64,000 bases of DNA from Cribrihabitans marinus (GTDB lineage: Bacteria; Pseudomonadota; Alphaproteobacteria; Rhodobacterales; Rhodobacteraceae). Within the stretch, counting starts at the first letter, position 1, and each line of letters begins with the position of its first letter. The position numbers and the translations under genes were made by a program. The stretch is taken from NCBI RefSeq assembly GCF_900109035.1, contig NZ_FNYD01000008.1:186001-250000 (forward strand). Direction: 5' to 3'. The notes beneath the pieces were generated by a model. That model saw only the letters and a list, made by a program, of their open reading frames with translations. It was not told the origin of the DNA and did no database searches. Positions 26,895 to 36,212 of this stretch are shown here, piece by piece.

Positions 26895-28546
26895 AACCCG
26901 ACGCCATCACGGAAAAGGATCCCCGCGCGCAGGAGGCGATCCGGCGCTGGGACGAGCTGAAGATCGAGCGAAACCAGTTCGACCAGGACTGGTCCGACAT
27001 CGCGCGCCTGATCCGGCCGCAGCGCGGCGGGTTCGGCATCGACAGCCCGACGCTGCGCCAGCTGGAAAAGCCGCTCAGCTCGGAACCGGTGATCGCGCAT
27101 GGCAATTTCGCCGCCGGGATCTATGCCGGGATCACCAACCCGGCAAACCGCTGGGCGGGGCTGGAGACGCCCGACCAGGAGCTGAACAACTGGCAGCCGA
27201 TGGCCGAGTGGAACGACCAGGTCACGCGGATCGTGATGAACTCCTTCAGCCCCTCTATGTCGAGCTTCTACCCCGCCAGCTACCAGGCCTATGCCGACAT
27301 CTCGGCCTTCGGCAACGCCGCCGGATACGACCAGGTGGATCCCGACCGGCGCGGCTTCATCGACGTGACGATCAGCCTGGCCGAGGTGGTGGTCGATATC
27401 GACTTCCACGGCCGGGTGGTCGAGGCGGTGCGCAAGTTCCACCTGACCCCGCGGGCGGCGGTGCGCGAGTTCGGCCGGGACAACGTGCCGCCCAAGGTGG
27501 CCGAGCTGGCCGAGAAGGGCGAGACCGAGAAACACGCCTGGTTCCACCATGTGCTGCGCAACGAGAGCTTCCAGGCCGGCAAGCTGGGGCCCAAGGGCAA
27601 GCGCTGGCTGTCGCACCATGTCTGCGAGCTGGGCGATACGCTGGTCCGGGTGAAGGGCTATGACGAGATGCCGTTCTACTATCCGCGCTGGGATGTCGAC
27701 AGCGGCTTCACCTACGGCACCGGGCCGGGTTACATCGCGCTGCCGTCGGCGCGGGTGAACCAGCGCATGACCGACGCCACGATCCGGGCTGCGCAATATG
27801 CCGCCGACCCGACCAAGCTGGCGCCCGATCGCAACACGGTGCCGCTCAACGGCACGTTCCGGCCCGGCGCGGTGGTCTATGGCGGCGTGAACATGCGGGG
27901 CGATCCGCTGATCCGCAACATGGACGGCGTCGGCAATATCGGCCTGACGGTCGAGCACCAGCGCGCCACGGTCGAGGCGATCAAGGAGGCGTTCTACTAC
28001 TCGGTGATGTCGCTGACCGGACGCACGGGGATCTCGGACGACGAGAACCGGATCATCGAGGAGGCCCGCCTGCGCAACTGGGCGCCTCATGCCGACCGGA
28101 TCATGGAGGAATACGCCGCCCGCAAGGTCGAACGCCGGTTCCGCATGCTCTGGCGCGCAGGCCAGATCCCGCCGCCACCCGAGGGCGTGCCGGAGGGAAC
28201 GCCGCTGCAGGTGCGCTACCAGTCGGCCGCGACCATGGCGCTGCGCGCCTCCGAGGGGCAGGCGATCCGCGGGTTCCTGCGGGACATCGTGCCGCTGGCC
28301 CAGGTCAAGCCGCGCTACATGGACCGGATCAACGACGACGCGCTGATCGAGGCGCTGCACGACGCCAGCCCGTCGGTGCCGGCATCGATCCTGCACTCGC
28401 GCGAGGTGGCCGACCAGGCGGCCGAGGCGCGCGCCCAGCAGGCGCAGGCGGCCCAGATGATGGAGGCCGCCCAGGCCGGTGGTGGGGTCGTCAAGGATCT
28501 CGCCCAGGCCGCGGCTGCAGGGCAAGGGCAGGGGGGTGGTCAGTGA
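26891..28546 (+). CDS. Portal / head-to-tail connector protein
   Basis: A 551-residue T7-type connector. RRWDELKIERNQFDQDWSDIARLIRPQRGGF, then GNFAAGIYAGITNPANRWAGLETPD and the central DVTISLAEVVVDIDFHGRVVEAVRKFHLTPRAAVREFG are typical of the Head_connector family. The C-terminus is a Gln- and Ala-rich helix. Twelve copies should form the ring through which DNA enters and leaves. Confidence 0.9.
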   Translation: MKPDAITEKDPRAQEAIRRWDELKIERNQFDQDWSDIARLIRPQRGGFGIDSPTLRQLEKPLSSEPVIAHGNFAAGIYAGITNPANRWAGLETPDQELNNWQPMAEWNDQVTRIVMNSFSPSMSSFYPASYQAYADISAFGNAAGYDQVDPDRRGFIDVTISLAEVVVDIDFHGRVVEAVRKFHLTPRAAVREFGRDNVPPKVAELAEKGETEKHAWFHHVLRNESFQAGKLGPKGKRWLSHHVCELGDTLVRVKGYDEMPFYYPRWDVDSGFTYGTGPGYIALPSARVNQRMTDATIRAAQYAADPTKLAPDRNTVPLNGTFRPGAVVYGGVNMRGDPLIRNMDGVGNIGLTVEHQRATVEAIKEAFYYSVMSLTGRTGISDDENRIIEEARLRNWAPHADRIMEEYAARKVERRFRMLWRAGQIPPPPEGVPEGTPLQVRYQSAATMALRASEGQAIRGFLRDIVPLAQVKPRYMDRINDDALIEALHDASPSVPASILHSREVADQAAEARAQQAQAAQMMEAAQAGGGVVKDLAQAAAAGQGQGGGQ

Positions 28547-28833
28547 CGGCGGAGCAGTTTGTCCAAGACGATCCCGGCGATGCCGCGCGGGCCAACCGCG
28601 ACGACAGCCTGACCGACCAGGGTTTGCGTTGCCGCAATGACGGGCTGTTCATCGCGAATTATCCCCTGCCGGTTTTCCACGGCACCCGTTGGGCGGGCGG
28701 GGAGCATGTGCCGCTGTTTCGGTCACTTTCCGGGGCGTTTGCCCCTGTCTCCTCGCTCACGCTGGGACGTGTCGCCGCGCGCGGCCGGATCCTGCCGTGG
28801 GCTCTGATCGAAAGGGGACTTTCCAATGATTGA
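28543..28833 (+). CDS. Hypothetical late protein
   Basis: A 96-residue protein with a GTG start overlapping the portal stop (GTGA). There are no recognisable domains; LRCRNDGLFIANYPLPVFHGTRWAGGEHV is the most structured part. Coupled overlaps at both ends support translation. Confidence 0.45.
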   Translation: MTAEQFVQDDPGDAARANRDDSLTDQGLRCRNDGLFIANYPLPVFHGTRWAGGEHVPLFRSLSGAFAPVSSLTLGRVAARGRILPWALIERGLSND

Positions 28834-29047
28834 TCAATTCACATTCGACAAGGCCGAAGAGATCGCCGAGGCGCTGCACGAACAGGGCGCGTTGGCGGAT
28901 GTGCTGGTGTCCATCCTGGGCAATCGCCTGCCGCAGGAAGATGAGCGGCTGGTGCACGGTCTTCTCCACGCCCAGCTGCATTGCCGCAACCGTGCGGTGG
29001 CCGCGGCCACCTGCATCGCCAAGTCCGGAGCATCCCATGATCTTTGA
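28826..29047 (+). CDS. Small acidic hypothetical late protein
   Basis: A 73-residue helical, acidic protein (MIDQFTFDKAEEIAEALHEQGALADVLVSILGNRLPQEDERL). It overlaps the previous gene by 8 bp and the next by 11 bp. The family was not recognised. Confidence 0.5.
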   Translation: MIDQFTFDKAEEIAEALHEQGALADVLVSILGNRLPQEDERLVHGLLHAQLHCRNRAVAAATCIAKSGASHDL

Positions 29048-29348
29048 CCGCATTGCTGTCTTGCGCTCGGTATTCGGCAGCAACGACCGCGCCGCGGCGA
29101 ATGTCGCGCGGCGCTGGCGTCGGGCGTTCCAGCAAGACGATGACCTGGCGGCGGATGTCGCCCGGCTGGGGGGCGTGATGGTCGCCGAACCTGTCGAGAT
29201 GGTCGATGGCCTGCCGCAGGCGGCGCCGATCGATCCCTACCGGCTGGCCTATGAGGCCGGCAAGCGCGACCTGGCCCTCCTGCTGCTGGCCCAGGGCGGA
29301 ATTTCCTACGACGAGCTCAACCAACTGATGGAGGCAAACGAGCCATGA
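29037..29348 (+). CDS. Hypothetical late protein with DPYRLAYEAGKRD motif
   Basis: A 103-residue protein. DPYRLAYEAGKRDLALLLLAQGGIS near residues 64-88 is a short pattern shared by small phage proteins encoded before scaffold genes. The N-terminus (FDRIAVLRSVFGSNDRAAANV) is helical. It may be an assembly factor; this is position-based. Confidence 0.5.
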   Translation: MIFDRIAVLRSVFGSNDRAAANVARRWRRAFQQDDDLAADVARLGGVMVAEPVEMVDGLPQAAPIDPYRLAYEAGKRDLALLLLAQGGISYDELNQLMEANEP

Positions 29349-30349
29349 AGCCTGAATTCTGGAACCTGATGACGATGCCGCGCCCGGTCTGGGCGCCGGA
29401 TGACGATGGCGCTGGCGGTGGCGCCGGGGATGGTGGCGACGCCAGCGGGGATGGCGATGGTACCGGTGATGTCGGTGACGGTGGCGGAGCCGATGGCGGC
29501 GGCGGCTCGGACGGCGGAGATCAGCGCTGGTGGGAAGGCAAGGGGCTGACCGATGAACAGCGCACCTCGCTGACCCGGATGGGCCTGACCGTCGAGGATC
29601 CCGTCGAGGCGGTCGCCAAGCTGACTGACATGGAGATCGCCGCGCAGCGGAAGCTGAGCAAGCCGGCCGACCAGCTGATGGACCGGCCCACAAAGGACCA
29701 GGACGTGGCCGAGTGGATGCGTGCCAATGGCGATATGTTCGGCATTCCCGACGATCCCGAGAAATACGAGATCGTGCCGCCGAAGGACTGGCCCAAGGAT
29801 CTGCCCTGGAACAAGGACCTGGAGGCCGAGGCGCGCAAGATCGCCCATGAACACGGGATCGGCGGCAACGCGTTGCAGGCCTTCTCGGACCTTCAGGCCC
29901 AGGCCATGCTGAAATTGAGTGCCGATGCCGAGACCGAGCTGCAGGCGGCCAACGACCAGCTGCAGGCGGATCTGAAGAAGGACTGGGGCGACCAGTACGG
30001 GGCGAAGGTGGCGCAGGCGCAGCAGGCGGCGTCGGTCGTCGCCGAGGCGGCCGGCCTCGATGCCGAGGGTATCGCCAACCTGGCGGCGGTTCTGAAGCCG
30101 AAGGTGGGCGACGCCAATACCATGCGGATGTTCGCCGCCATCGGCGAGCTGATGGGCGAGGACGGCGCCGCGGGTCTGAACAAGGGCGGCAACACCCTGG
30201 GCACCACGCCGGCCGATGCCCGCGCCGAGTTGGCCAAGATGCAGTCAAAGGACGGCGCATGGTACAGGGCCGTCGAGAGCGGCGACCAAACCGAGATCAA
30301 AAGGCTGCAGCCGAAGATGGATCAGTTGCGGAAGCTGGCGGCCGGGTGA
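29345..30349 (+). CDS. Capsid scaffolding protein
   Basis: A 334-residue acidic protein. Residues 16-60 are almost pure Asp/Gly repeats (DDDGAGGGAGDGGDASGDGD). The central part (WMRANGDMFGIPDDPEKYEIVPPKDWPKDLPWNKDLEAEARKIAHEHGI) and the long charged helices after it match podovirus scaffold or head-assembly proteins. The acidic low-complexity N-terminus and helix-rich C-terminus fit a protein that templates the procapsid and leaves. A strong hairpin follows 29 bp after its stop. Confidence 0.65.
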   Translation: MKPEFWNLMTMPRPVWAPDDDGAGGGAGDGGDASGDGDGTGDVGDGGGADGGGGSDGGDQRWWEGKGLTDEQRTSLTRMGLTVEDPVEAVAKLTDMEIAAQRKLSKPADQLMDRPTKDQDVAEWMRANGDMFGIPDDPEKYEIVPPKDWPKDLPWNKDLEAEARKIAHEHGIGGNALQAFSDLQAQAMLKLSADAETELQAANDQLQADLKKDWGDQYGAKVAQAQQAASVVAEAAGLDAEGIANLAAVLKPKVGDANTMRMFAAIGELMGEDGAAGLNKGGNTLGTTPADARAELAKMQSKDGAWYRAVESGDQTEIKRLQPKMDQLRKLAAG

Positions 30350-30377
30350 GTTCGGCCTCAAATGGGAAATTGATCGT

Positions 30378-30403
30378 ATGCCCCGGCCTTATGGTCGGGG
30401 CAT
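30378..30403 (+). terminator. Strong hairpin closing the scaffold transcript
   Basis: An 11-bp stem: ATGCCCCGGCC pairs with GGTCGGGGCAT across a TTAT loop, with one G-T pair. There is no long T-run, but the stem is the strongest seen within the late region. It marks the left edge of an inserted cassette (30404-31751). Confidence 0.6.
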
Positions 30404-30432
30404 CTCGCTTATGGCGGAGCTGGAGGCAATAA

Positions 30433-30666
30433 TCAAAGATTCGACCGTCCAGCCTTGATGTAGCGCACAGCTGCCTGAAATCTCTCTTCGGCTTCTTCAA
30501 CGGACCATTCGTCGTCGTCAGCAAACATGACCTGCAGGGTTGTCTGCGCTCCTTCAGTCGTCCAGTCGACTTCTGGGGTGTCGTTCATCCTCTCCCGCAG
30601 GAACTCGCTAACCGTCCAAAGTTGCAACTCTCTATCCCTTTGCCGACTGCCTGGTTCGCTCCACAA
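30433..30666 (-). CDS. Small acidic moron protein
   Basis: A 77-residue protein read opposite to all neighbouring late genes. The C-terminal 50 residues (MNDTPEVDWTTEGAQTTLQ then VMFADDDEWSVEEAEERFQAA) look like a genuine folded domain, and an ATG within the frame (30585) may be the true start. The annotated frame starts at a TTG. Base composition is less GC-rich than the late genes. It lies between a terminator and the sulfotransferase, so it is probably a lysogen-expressed accessory gene. Confidence 0.45.
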   Translation of the reverse strand: MWSEPGSRQRDRELQLWTVSEFLRERMNDTPEVDWTTEGAQTTLQVMFADDDEWSVEEAEERFQAAVRYIKAGRSNL

Positions 30667-30790
30667 GTGAAGTAATTAGGCGTTCCGGGCTGATACTTCA
30701 ATCCGATGATCTAGGCAAATATGGCCTTGCGGTACGAAGTCGAAAAGATGAAAAGGGAGCTGTTTGAGTTCAAGGAGCCAGCCCCGAACA

Positions 30791-31564
30791 ATGAAGGTCG
30801 ACGCGAACAGATTTCTCTCCGGTCATGACAGGGCAGCCGATGAGGTTTTTGGGCACGTGCCATATTCTGGCGGCCCGGTTTTTGATTGCGACCTAGCCGT
30901 TGTGGCCTTCACGAACAGATCAGGATCAAACCTGTTGGCCGACTACATGCGGCGGTCTGGTGAATTTGGTCGGATCGGTGAGAACCTGAACGATGGCGCT
31001 GTCAGGGGAATCGCGAAAAGGCACGAAAAGATCGACGTTTTGAAGTTCTTTTCTGTACTCCACAACAGGTTCAACAAGGACGCCAAGATATTCGGCGTGA
31101 AGGCATCATCGTCCCAGATTGCCATGCTGCACAGATACGGAGCCTTTGGCCTGTTCCGGGGCGTTCGTGTTGTGCACATTCAGCGGCATGACGTCATAGC
31201 GCAGGCAGTGTCCTTCTCAATAGCCGACCAGACAAAGAAGTGGACGAGCGAACATCAGGGAGTGGGCGATGATGTCCAGTACGATGCGGCGGATATCCTC
31301 GGCAGGATGCAATCTATCAATGCGGAAAACGGGCGGATCACAGAAATCTGCTCTATCCTGCAAATCCCGAAGCTGGACGTTGCCTACGAAGACCTTGAGC
31401 AAAGGCCACTGTTGCAGATCAAACGGGTTTTCAGGCACTTTGGACTGGACCCCAGCGGTGCGAAGGTTTCTGCGCCCGGTATCAAGAAGCAGAGTTCCGA
31501 CTTGAACGAAAAGTTCTGCGCCAGATTCCGCGCGGAGATGCTGCGAAACCTGCCCAAGGCGTGA
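30791..31564 (+). CDS. Stf0-family sulfotransferase (moron)
   Basis: About 257 residues. VVAFTNRSGSNLLADYMRRSGEFGRIGENLN is the PAPS 5'-phosphosulfate loop. HIQRHDVIAQAVSFSIADQTKKW is the 3'-phosphate-binding motif typical of Stf0/LPS-type sulfotransferases. It should move sulfate from PAPS to a cell-surface or glycolipid acceptor. The gene interrupts the scaffold-capsid order, is AT-richer than its neighbours, and has its own flanking hairpins, so it is a moron. The ATG at 30791 follows AAGGAG at 13 bp; a TTG at 30764 is an alternative. Confidence 0.8.
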   Translation: MKVDANRFLSGHDRAADEVFGHVPYSGGPVFDCDLAVVAFTNRSGSNLLADYMRRSGEFGRIGENLNDGAVRGIAKRHEKIDVLKFFSVLHNRFNKDAKIFGVKASSSQIAMLHRYGAFGLFRGVRVVHIQRHDVIAQAVSFSIADQTKKWTSEHQGVGDDVQYDAADILGRMQSINAENGRITEICSILQIPKLDVAYEDLEQRPLLQIKRVFRHFGLDPSGAKVSAPGIKKQSSDLNEKFCARFRAEMLRNLPKA

Positions 31565-31874
31565 CCTGCCGAAAAAATGATCACCATGCCCTGACTGAGG
31601 GTATCTGCAGTTTCTCCACAATATATGCGAGCTTTGGCCGATCACACATCTAGGGCCAGTGCGCCCCGCTAGATATTGAATGCCTCTTGACTTTCCGCCA
31701 AAAATCCGGATCAAATCGCCTTTGACGGGTGGCCCCTTATTTTCGGGGTCCGTCTGACACCGGGACAAGCCCCGGCGCGCAGGTCACGATACGACCAGGT
31801 GCGGGTCCGGACTTGCCGGGCGGCCCCTCCGAAATCTCACCAATACCGTTGATTTTTCGAGAGGAGGGACGCCC
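31565..31874. other. Non-coding stretch before the capsid gene
   Basis: No convincing gene. The AT-richer left part continues the composition of the sulfotransferase gene. At 31732-31751 GGCCCC and GGGGTCC can form a bulged hairpin, a possible terminator for the moron. From there the GC-rich phage composition returns. AGGAGGG at 31862-31868 serves the GTG start of the capsid gene. A promoter for the downstream late genes may lie here, but no clear match was found. Confidence 0.4.
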
Positions 31875-32804
31875 GTGTCCTTTGAACAGCTCGTAGAAGC
31901 TCACCACAAGCTCACCTATTCCGACAACGTCCAGATGGTGGCGCAGCAGAAGCAGAACCGCCTGCGTCCGGCCGTGACCATCGTGCCGGCCACCGGCGAG
32001 GCGCGGTCGGTTGCCGACCTGCTGGGCGCCAAGGAATACATCCGCGGCGAGGATCGCAGCCGCCGGAACCCCGAGAACCCGACGCCGCGCAGCCGGCGCT
32101 GGCTGGTCCGTCCCGGCGTCATCGAGGATGGCGAGTATTGCGACACGGTCGACAAGTTCGACATGGCGATGGATCCCACCTCGTCCCTGGTGCGCAACTC
32201 GGTCGTCACGGTCGAGCGCGGTGTCTTCGACACGATCCTGGGCATCGAGAAGAACGCCGATGGCACGTTCTCGGTCTCGGGCTCCGGCATTCTGGGCAAA
32301 GCCACCAGCGGCAAGCGCAAGGAAACGGTCAGCTCGCTGCCGGCCGGCAACTACATCGCGGCCGGCGCTGCCGGGCTTACCCTGGACAAGCTGCGCGAAG
32401 TGAAGAAGGCGCTGAACAAGGCCGAGTTCGGCATGGAGGACGATGACGAGCTCTATGCCGCCATCACGCCCGAACAGGTGGACGATCTGATCGGTATCGC
32501 CGCGGCGACCAACCAGTCGCTCAACGCCTTCGCGGTCGAGCAGCTGCGCTCGGGCAAGCCCACCATGCTGATGGGCATCGGCTGGATCGCAACGAACCGC
32601 CTGCCGCTCGACGGCAGCGGCAACCGGCTCTGCCCCGTCTGGTCGAAGAAGAACATCGTGGTCGGCATGTGGCAGGATGTTCAGGGCCGGATGTGGAACG
32701 ACACCGGCGCCAAGAACCTGCCTTACATCTACACCTCGGCCTATGTCGACGCCGTGCGCGTCGAAGATGGCGGCGTCCGCGTCATCCGCTGCGCCGAGTC
32801 CTGA
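31875..32804 (+). CDS. Major capsid protein
   Basis: A 309-residue protein in the capsid position after the scaffold. It has the layout of podovirus capsids with an HK97-like fold: an N-terminal helix (SFEQLVEAHHKLTYSDNVQMVAQQ), an E-loop region rich in Arg, and a C-terminal part with LPYIYTSAYVDAVRVEDGGVRVIRC, where a final strand is expected. The start is GTG with AGGAGGG six bases upstream. The family is inferred from position and length as well as sequence. Confidence 0.75.
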   Translation: MSFEQLVEAHHKLTYSDNVQMVAQQKQNRLRPAVTIVPATGEARSVADLLGAKEYIRGEDRSRRNPENPTPRSRRWLVRPGVIEDGEYCDTVDKFDMAMDPTSSLVRNSVVTVERGVFDTILGIEKNADGTFSVSGSGILGKATSGKRKETVSSLPAGNYIAAGAAGLTLDKLREVKKALNKAEFGMEDDDELYAAITPEQVDDLIGIAAATNQSLNAFAVEQLRSGKPTMLMGIGWIATNRLPLDGSGNRLCPVWSKKNIVVGMWQDVQGRMWNDTGAKNLPYIYTSAYVDAVRVEDGGVRVIRCAES

Positions 32805-32876
32805 TCCCCAGCTGACCCCGGAGGCCGGGCAGCCGGCCTCCGATCCCCGACAGACTGACCCCAAGGAGGCCCAGAC

Positions 32877-33335
32877 ATGGCCATTGTTGAAGGCAAATCC
32901 GACCTGATCCACGACTATCTCGACGACGCATCCGTCGCGCCCGACCCGGTGCAGGCGCGCGGGCGGCTGATCGTGGCGACCGGCACCGTGACCAACGCGG
33001 CCGACGACAGCAACACCTCGATGTACCACCTCGTCGACCTGCCCAGCGACTGCATCCTGCAGCCCGGCACGTTCTTCGATGTCGAAAACGACGGGTTCGC
33101 GCAGATCGTGATCGGCACCCGGTCGGACAGCGATGCCCTGATCGACCAGACCAAAGCGACCGAAAACACGATCACCCCGATCGCCAATGGCGACGCCAAC
33201 CACGGCAAGCGCCTGTGGGAGGTCCTCGGCCTGGCCGAAGATCCCGGCGGCATGATCGCGCTGTGGAAGCATGCCGAGGCGGATGCCACCGGCGCGGGCA
33301 ACATGCCCTTCGCCATTCACTACCTGCACCACTGA
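32877..33335 (+). CDS. Probable head decoration or minor capsid protein
   Basis: A 152-residue, Asp-rich beta-type protein directly after the capsid gene (GRLIVATGTVTNAADDSNTSMYHLVDLPSDCILQPGTFFDVENDGFAQIVIGTRSD). Position and the beta-rich composition suggest a protein that sits on the capsid surface. No firm family match was recognised. AAGGAGG precedes the ATG. Confidence 0.5.
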   Translation: MAIVEGKSDLIHDYLDDASVAPDPVQARGRLIVATGTVTNAADDSNTSMYHLVDLPSDCILQPGTFFDVENDGFAQIVIGTRSDSDALIDQTKATENTITPIANGDANHGKRLWEVLGLAEDPGGMIALWKHAEADATGAGNMPFAIHYLHH

Positions 33336-33399
33336 CGTGCCCGGCGGGGCCGTTTTCGGCCCTGTCGTTTCTGCCTGAAGACCGGAGGCCGCCAGTCCG

Positions 33400-33996
33400 A
33401 TGTCCGCGCCGCAACCGATTGCCGCCAGCACCATTGCCGCCCAGGCGTTCCGCTACATGGAACTGGCGCCGATCGGATCGTTTGCCGATGACAGCCCGCA
33501 GGCGTCGGCGGCGCGGGAACAGTACACGCTGGCGCTCAAGACGGTGCTCGAGGCTCATGACTGGAGCTTTGCGCGCCGCCTGGCCGGGCTGGCCGAAAAG
33601 GCCGAAACGGACACCACCGATCCCGACATGATCCACCTCTACGCGCTGCCGGCCGATTGCGTGGCCCTGCGCCATGTTTATGCGCCATGTGCGCTGTGGC
33701 GGCAGGACGGGTTGGAGATCCGGTCGGAACTGGCCGAGAAGCTGGTGGTTCGCTACACCGCGCTGACCCAGAACGAGGCCCTGCTGCCGGCGTCCTTCCA
33801 GACCGCCGTCTCACTGGCCCTCGCGGTGCGGCTGGCGCCGCAATACGTTTCGTCCCGGACCAAGCGGTCCGAGCTGAAACTCGATCTGCAGGAAGCGATC
33901 GCCGCGGCCTGGAACGCCGACCGGCACAGCGCCTCGCATGCCCGGCTCGATGGCCGGGAGATGCAGCCGGACTGGGCACAGGAGGCGACCTGGTGA
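33400..33996 (+). CDS. Tail tubular protein A-like adaptor
   Basis: A 198-residue helical protein. The sequence ASAAREQYTLALKTVLEAHDWSFARRLAGL matches the start of the T7 gp11-type adaptor family. It is followed by YALPADCVALRHV and a helical end with LAVRLAPQYVSSRTKRSELKLDL. It should bind under the portal and connect the nozzle. It overlaps the nozzle gene by 4 bp (GTGA). Confidence 0.75.
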   Translation: MSAPQPIAASTIAAQAFRYMELAPIGSFADDSPQASAAREQYTLALKTVLEAHDWSFARRLAGLAEKAETDTTDPDMIHLYALPADCVALRHVYAPCALWRQDGLEIRSELAEKLVVRYTALTQNEALLPASFQTAVSLALAVRLAPQYVSSRTKRSELKLDLQEAIAAAWNADRHSASHARLDGREMQPDWAQEATW

Positions 33997-36212
33997 CCCG
34001 CTCGCGGCCGTTCCAGAACGCGTTTTCCTCGGGCGAGATCGATCCGCTTCTGCATGCCCGTCCGGATTTCCAGCGCTACCAGACCGGCCTGGCCAAGTGT
34101 CGCGGGTTTCTGGCCCTGCGCCAGGGCGGGTTCACGCGGGCGCCGGGCACCCTGTATCGCGGCAACACGCGCAACGATCTGCCCGCGCGGCGCATCCCCT
34201 TCGAGTTCGCGGCCAACGATGCGCTGAGCCTGGAATTCACCGACGGCCGGATGCGCGTCTGGCGCTATGGCGCGCTGGTCGAGAGCGGCGGCTCGCCCTA
34301 CGAGCTGACCACGCCCTATACCGAGGCGGATTTGCCGAACCTGCAATGGGTGCAGGACAAGGATGTGGTCTACATCGTCGACGGCCGGCAGCCAATGCAG
34401 AGGCTATCGCGCTTCGCGCTGGACAATTGGTCGATCGCAGCCGCCCCGCTCAATCTCGGGCCGTTCCGGCCGCAGAATGTCGACACGGGCCAAACCATCC
34501 AGTGCTCGGCCGAAACCGGCTCCATCACCCTGAACGGTGCCGGGAACATTTTTTCGGCCGATTGGGTCGGTTCGCTGATCCGCATCGAGGTCAATGACAT
34601 CACGGCTGTGCCGCTCTGGGTCGGCAACGCGACATGCGCGGTCAACGATCTTGTGCACTTCGACGATGCGATCTTTCGCGTCGCGGCTGGCACCAACACC
34701 GGCATCAACCCTCCGACGCATCGCAGCGGCACCCGTCGCACCGATTTCTCGAAATCCATCTCCTACGAATACATCTCCGGTTTCTTCGGGCTGGTCCGGG
34801 TCACCGGATTTACCGACAGCAACACGGTCAGCGCCGACGTGATCCGCCGGATCCCCAAGCCCTGCGTCGACAGTGCCACGCACCGCTGGTCGGAGGGAGC
34901 ATGGTCGGCCCGCCGCGGCTATCCCGCTTGCATCGAAATGGCCGAGCAGCGGCTTTGGAACGCGCGAACGCCGGAAGATCCCCGGACAGTCTGGGCTTCG
35001 GCGATCGGCGACTTCACAGATTTCGAACCGGGCGTGGATGCCGATCAGAGCTTCGCCTACTCGATCGCCGCGACGCAGACCCAGAACGCCATCGAGTGGC
35101 TGCGCCGCGGCCGCAACGGCATCTATATCGGTGCCCTTGGCGAGGTCTATCGCGGCTTTTCCGCCGCATCCAACCAGGCGATCGGGCCAACCACCTTCGA
35201 CACCGAGCTGGTGAGCGAGGACGGGGCGGCGCCGGCGCGGCCGATCTCGGCCTACGGCTACCCGATCTACATCACCAAGGGCGGCCGGCGCGTGCAGGAG
35301 CTGCGCTATTCGTTCGAAGAGGACGGCGCTCGGCCGGTCGAGCTGTCGCTGCCGTCGCAGCACCTGGGCGCTCGGGAATTCCTGCAACTTGACTGGCAAT
35401 CCTCGCCCTTGCGGCTGGCGTGGATCCGCGACGCCGACGGCTCGCTTGTCGTCATGTCGTACGATCCTGCCCAGGACGTGCTCGGCTGGGCGGTGGTTCC
35501 GCTGGCCGGCGGGATTGTCGAGGACATGGATGTCACCTCGGGCCCTGGCGGGACGACCGATGTCCTGACGCTGATCGTGCGCCGCACGGTGGACGGGCAG
35601 ACGCGCCGCTTCGTCGAAGAGCAGGCGCTGATCTACGGCGTGCTGACCGGCGGCGAGCCGATCCACAAGGCCATCCACCTTTTCGCCGCATCGGAGTTCG
35701 AGCCCGGCTCGCCCGACGACACGTTCAGCGTGCCGCATCTCGACGGCGAAACCGTCTATGCCTGGACCGATCAGGGCGAATACGGCCCCCTGACCGTTGC
35801 GGCCGGCGGCGGCGTGACGCTGCCCGTGCCCGTGTCCAACGCGGTCATCGGCCTGTTCGATGACAGTCATTTCGTCGAGACGCTGGATCTGCCGGCGCAG
35901 GCCCGGGACGGCAGCTCGCGCGGCCGGGCGCAGCGGTTGCATGGTGATGCCGGGATCGATCTCTACCGCAGCGCCGCCGGATCCGTCGCCCCGGTCGAGC
36001 GGCATTTCGGCCAAGCCGAGATCGAGGGCGGCCGGCAGGAGCTGATACCGCTGTCGATCGCGGCGGATCTCGACGCGGCCTATTCTGGAACCTCCCGCGT
36101 GCATCCGGTGTCCGGACATGCGGATGCCGTGCGCCTGCGCTTCTTCCCCGTCGGCGGGGCCCCGTTGACCGTCACCGCGATCACACCCGAGGTCGAGGAG
36201 GCCGGCGCCTGA
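33993..36212 (+). CDS. Tail tubular protein B-like nozzle
   Basis: 739 residues with a GTG start. The N-terminus FQNAFSSGEIDPLLHARPDFQRYQTGLAKCRGFLALRQGGFTRAPGTLYRG is the characteristic opening of the T7 gp12-like nozzle (stubby tail) family in temperate podoviruses. A long beta-rich propeller and fibre-dock region follows. It forms the distal part of the short tail and the platform for fibres. The next gene overlaps by one base. Confidence 0.8.
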   Translation: MTRSRPFQNAFSSGEIDPLLHARPDFQRYQTGLAKCRGFLALRQGGFTRAPGTLYRGNTRNDLPARRIPFEFAANDALSLEFTDGRMRVWRYGALVESGGSPYELTTPYTEADLPNLQWVQDKDVVYIVDGRQPMQRLSRFALDNWSIAAAPLNLGPFRPQNVDTGQTIQCSAETGSITLNGAGNIFSADWVGSLIRIEVNDITAVPLWVGNATCAVNDLVHFDDAIFRVAAGTNTGINPPTHRSGTRRTDFSKSISYEYISGFFGLVRVTGFTDSNTVSADVIRRIPKPCVDSATHRWSEGAWSARRGYPACIEMAEQRLWNARTPEDPRTVWASAIGDFTDFEPGVDADQSFAYSIAATQTQNAIEWLRRGRNGIYIGALGEVYRGFSAASNQAIGPTTFDTELVSEDGAAPARPISAYGYPIYITKGGRRVQELRYSFEEDGARPVELSLPSQHLGAREFLQLDWQSSPLRLAWIRDADGSLVVMSYDPAQDVLGWAVVPLAGGIVEDMDVTSGPGGTTDVLTLIVRRTVDGQTRRFVEEQALIYGVLTGGEPIHKAIHLFAASEFEPGSPDDTFSVPHLDGETVYAWTDQGEYGPLTVAAGGGVTLPVPVSNAVIGLFDDSHFVETLDLPAQARDGSSRGRAQRLHGDAGIDLYRSAAGSVAPVERHFGQAEIEGGRQELIPLSIAADLDAAYSGTSRVHPVSGHADAVRLRFFPVGGAPLTVTAITPEVEEAGA

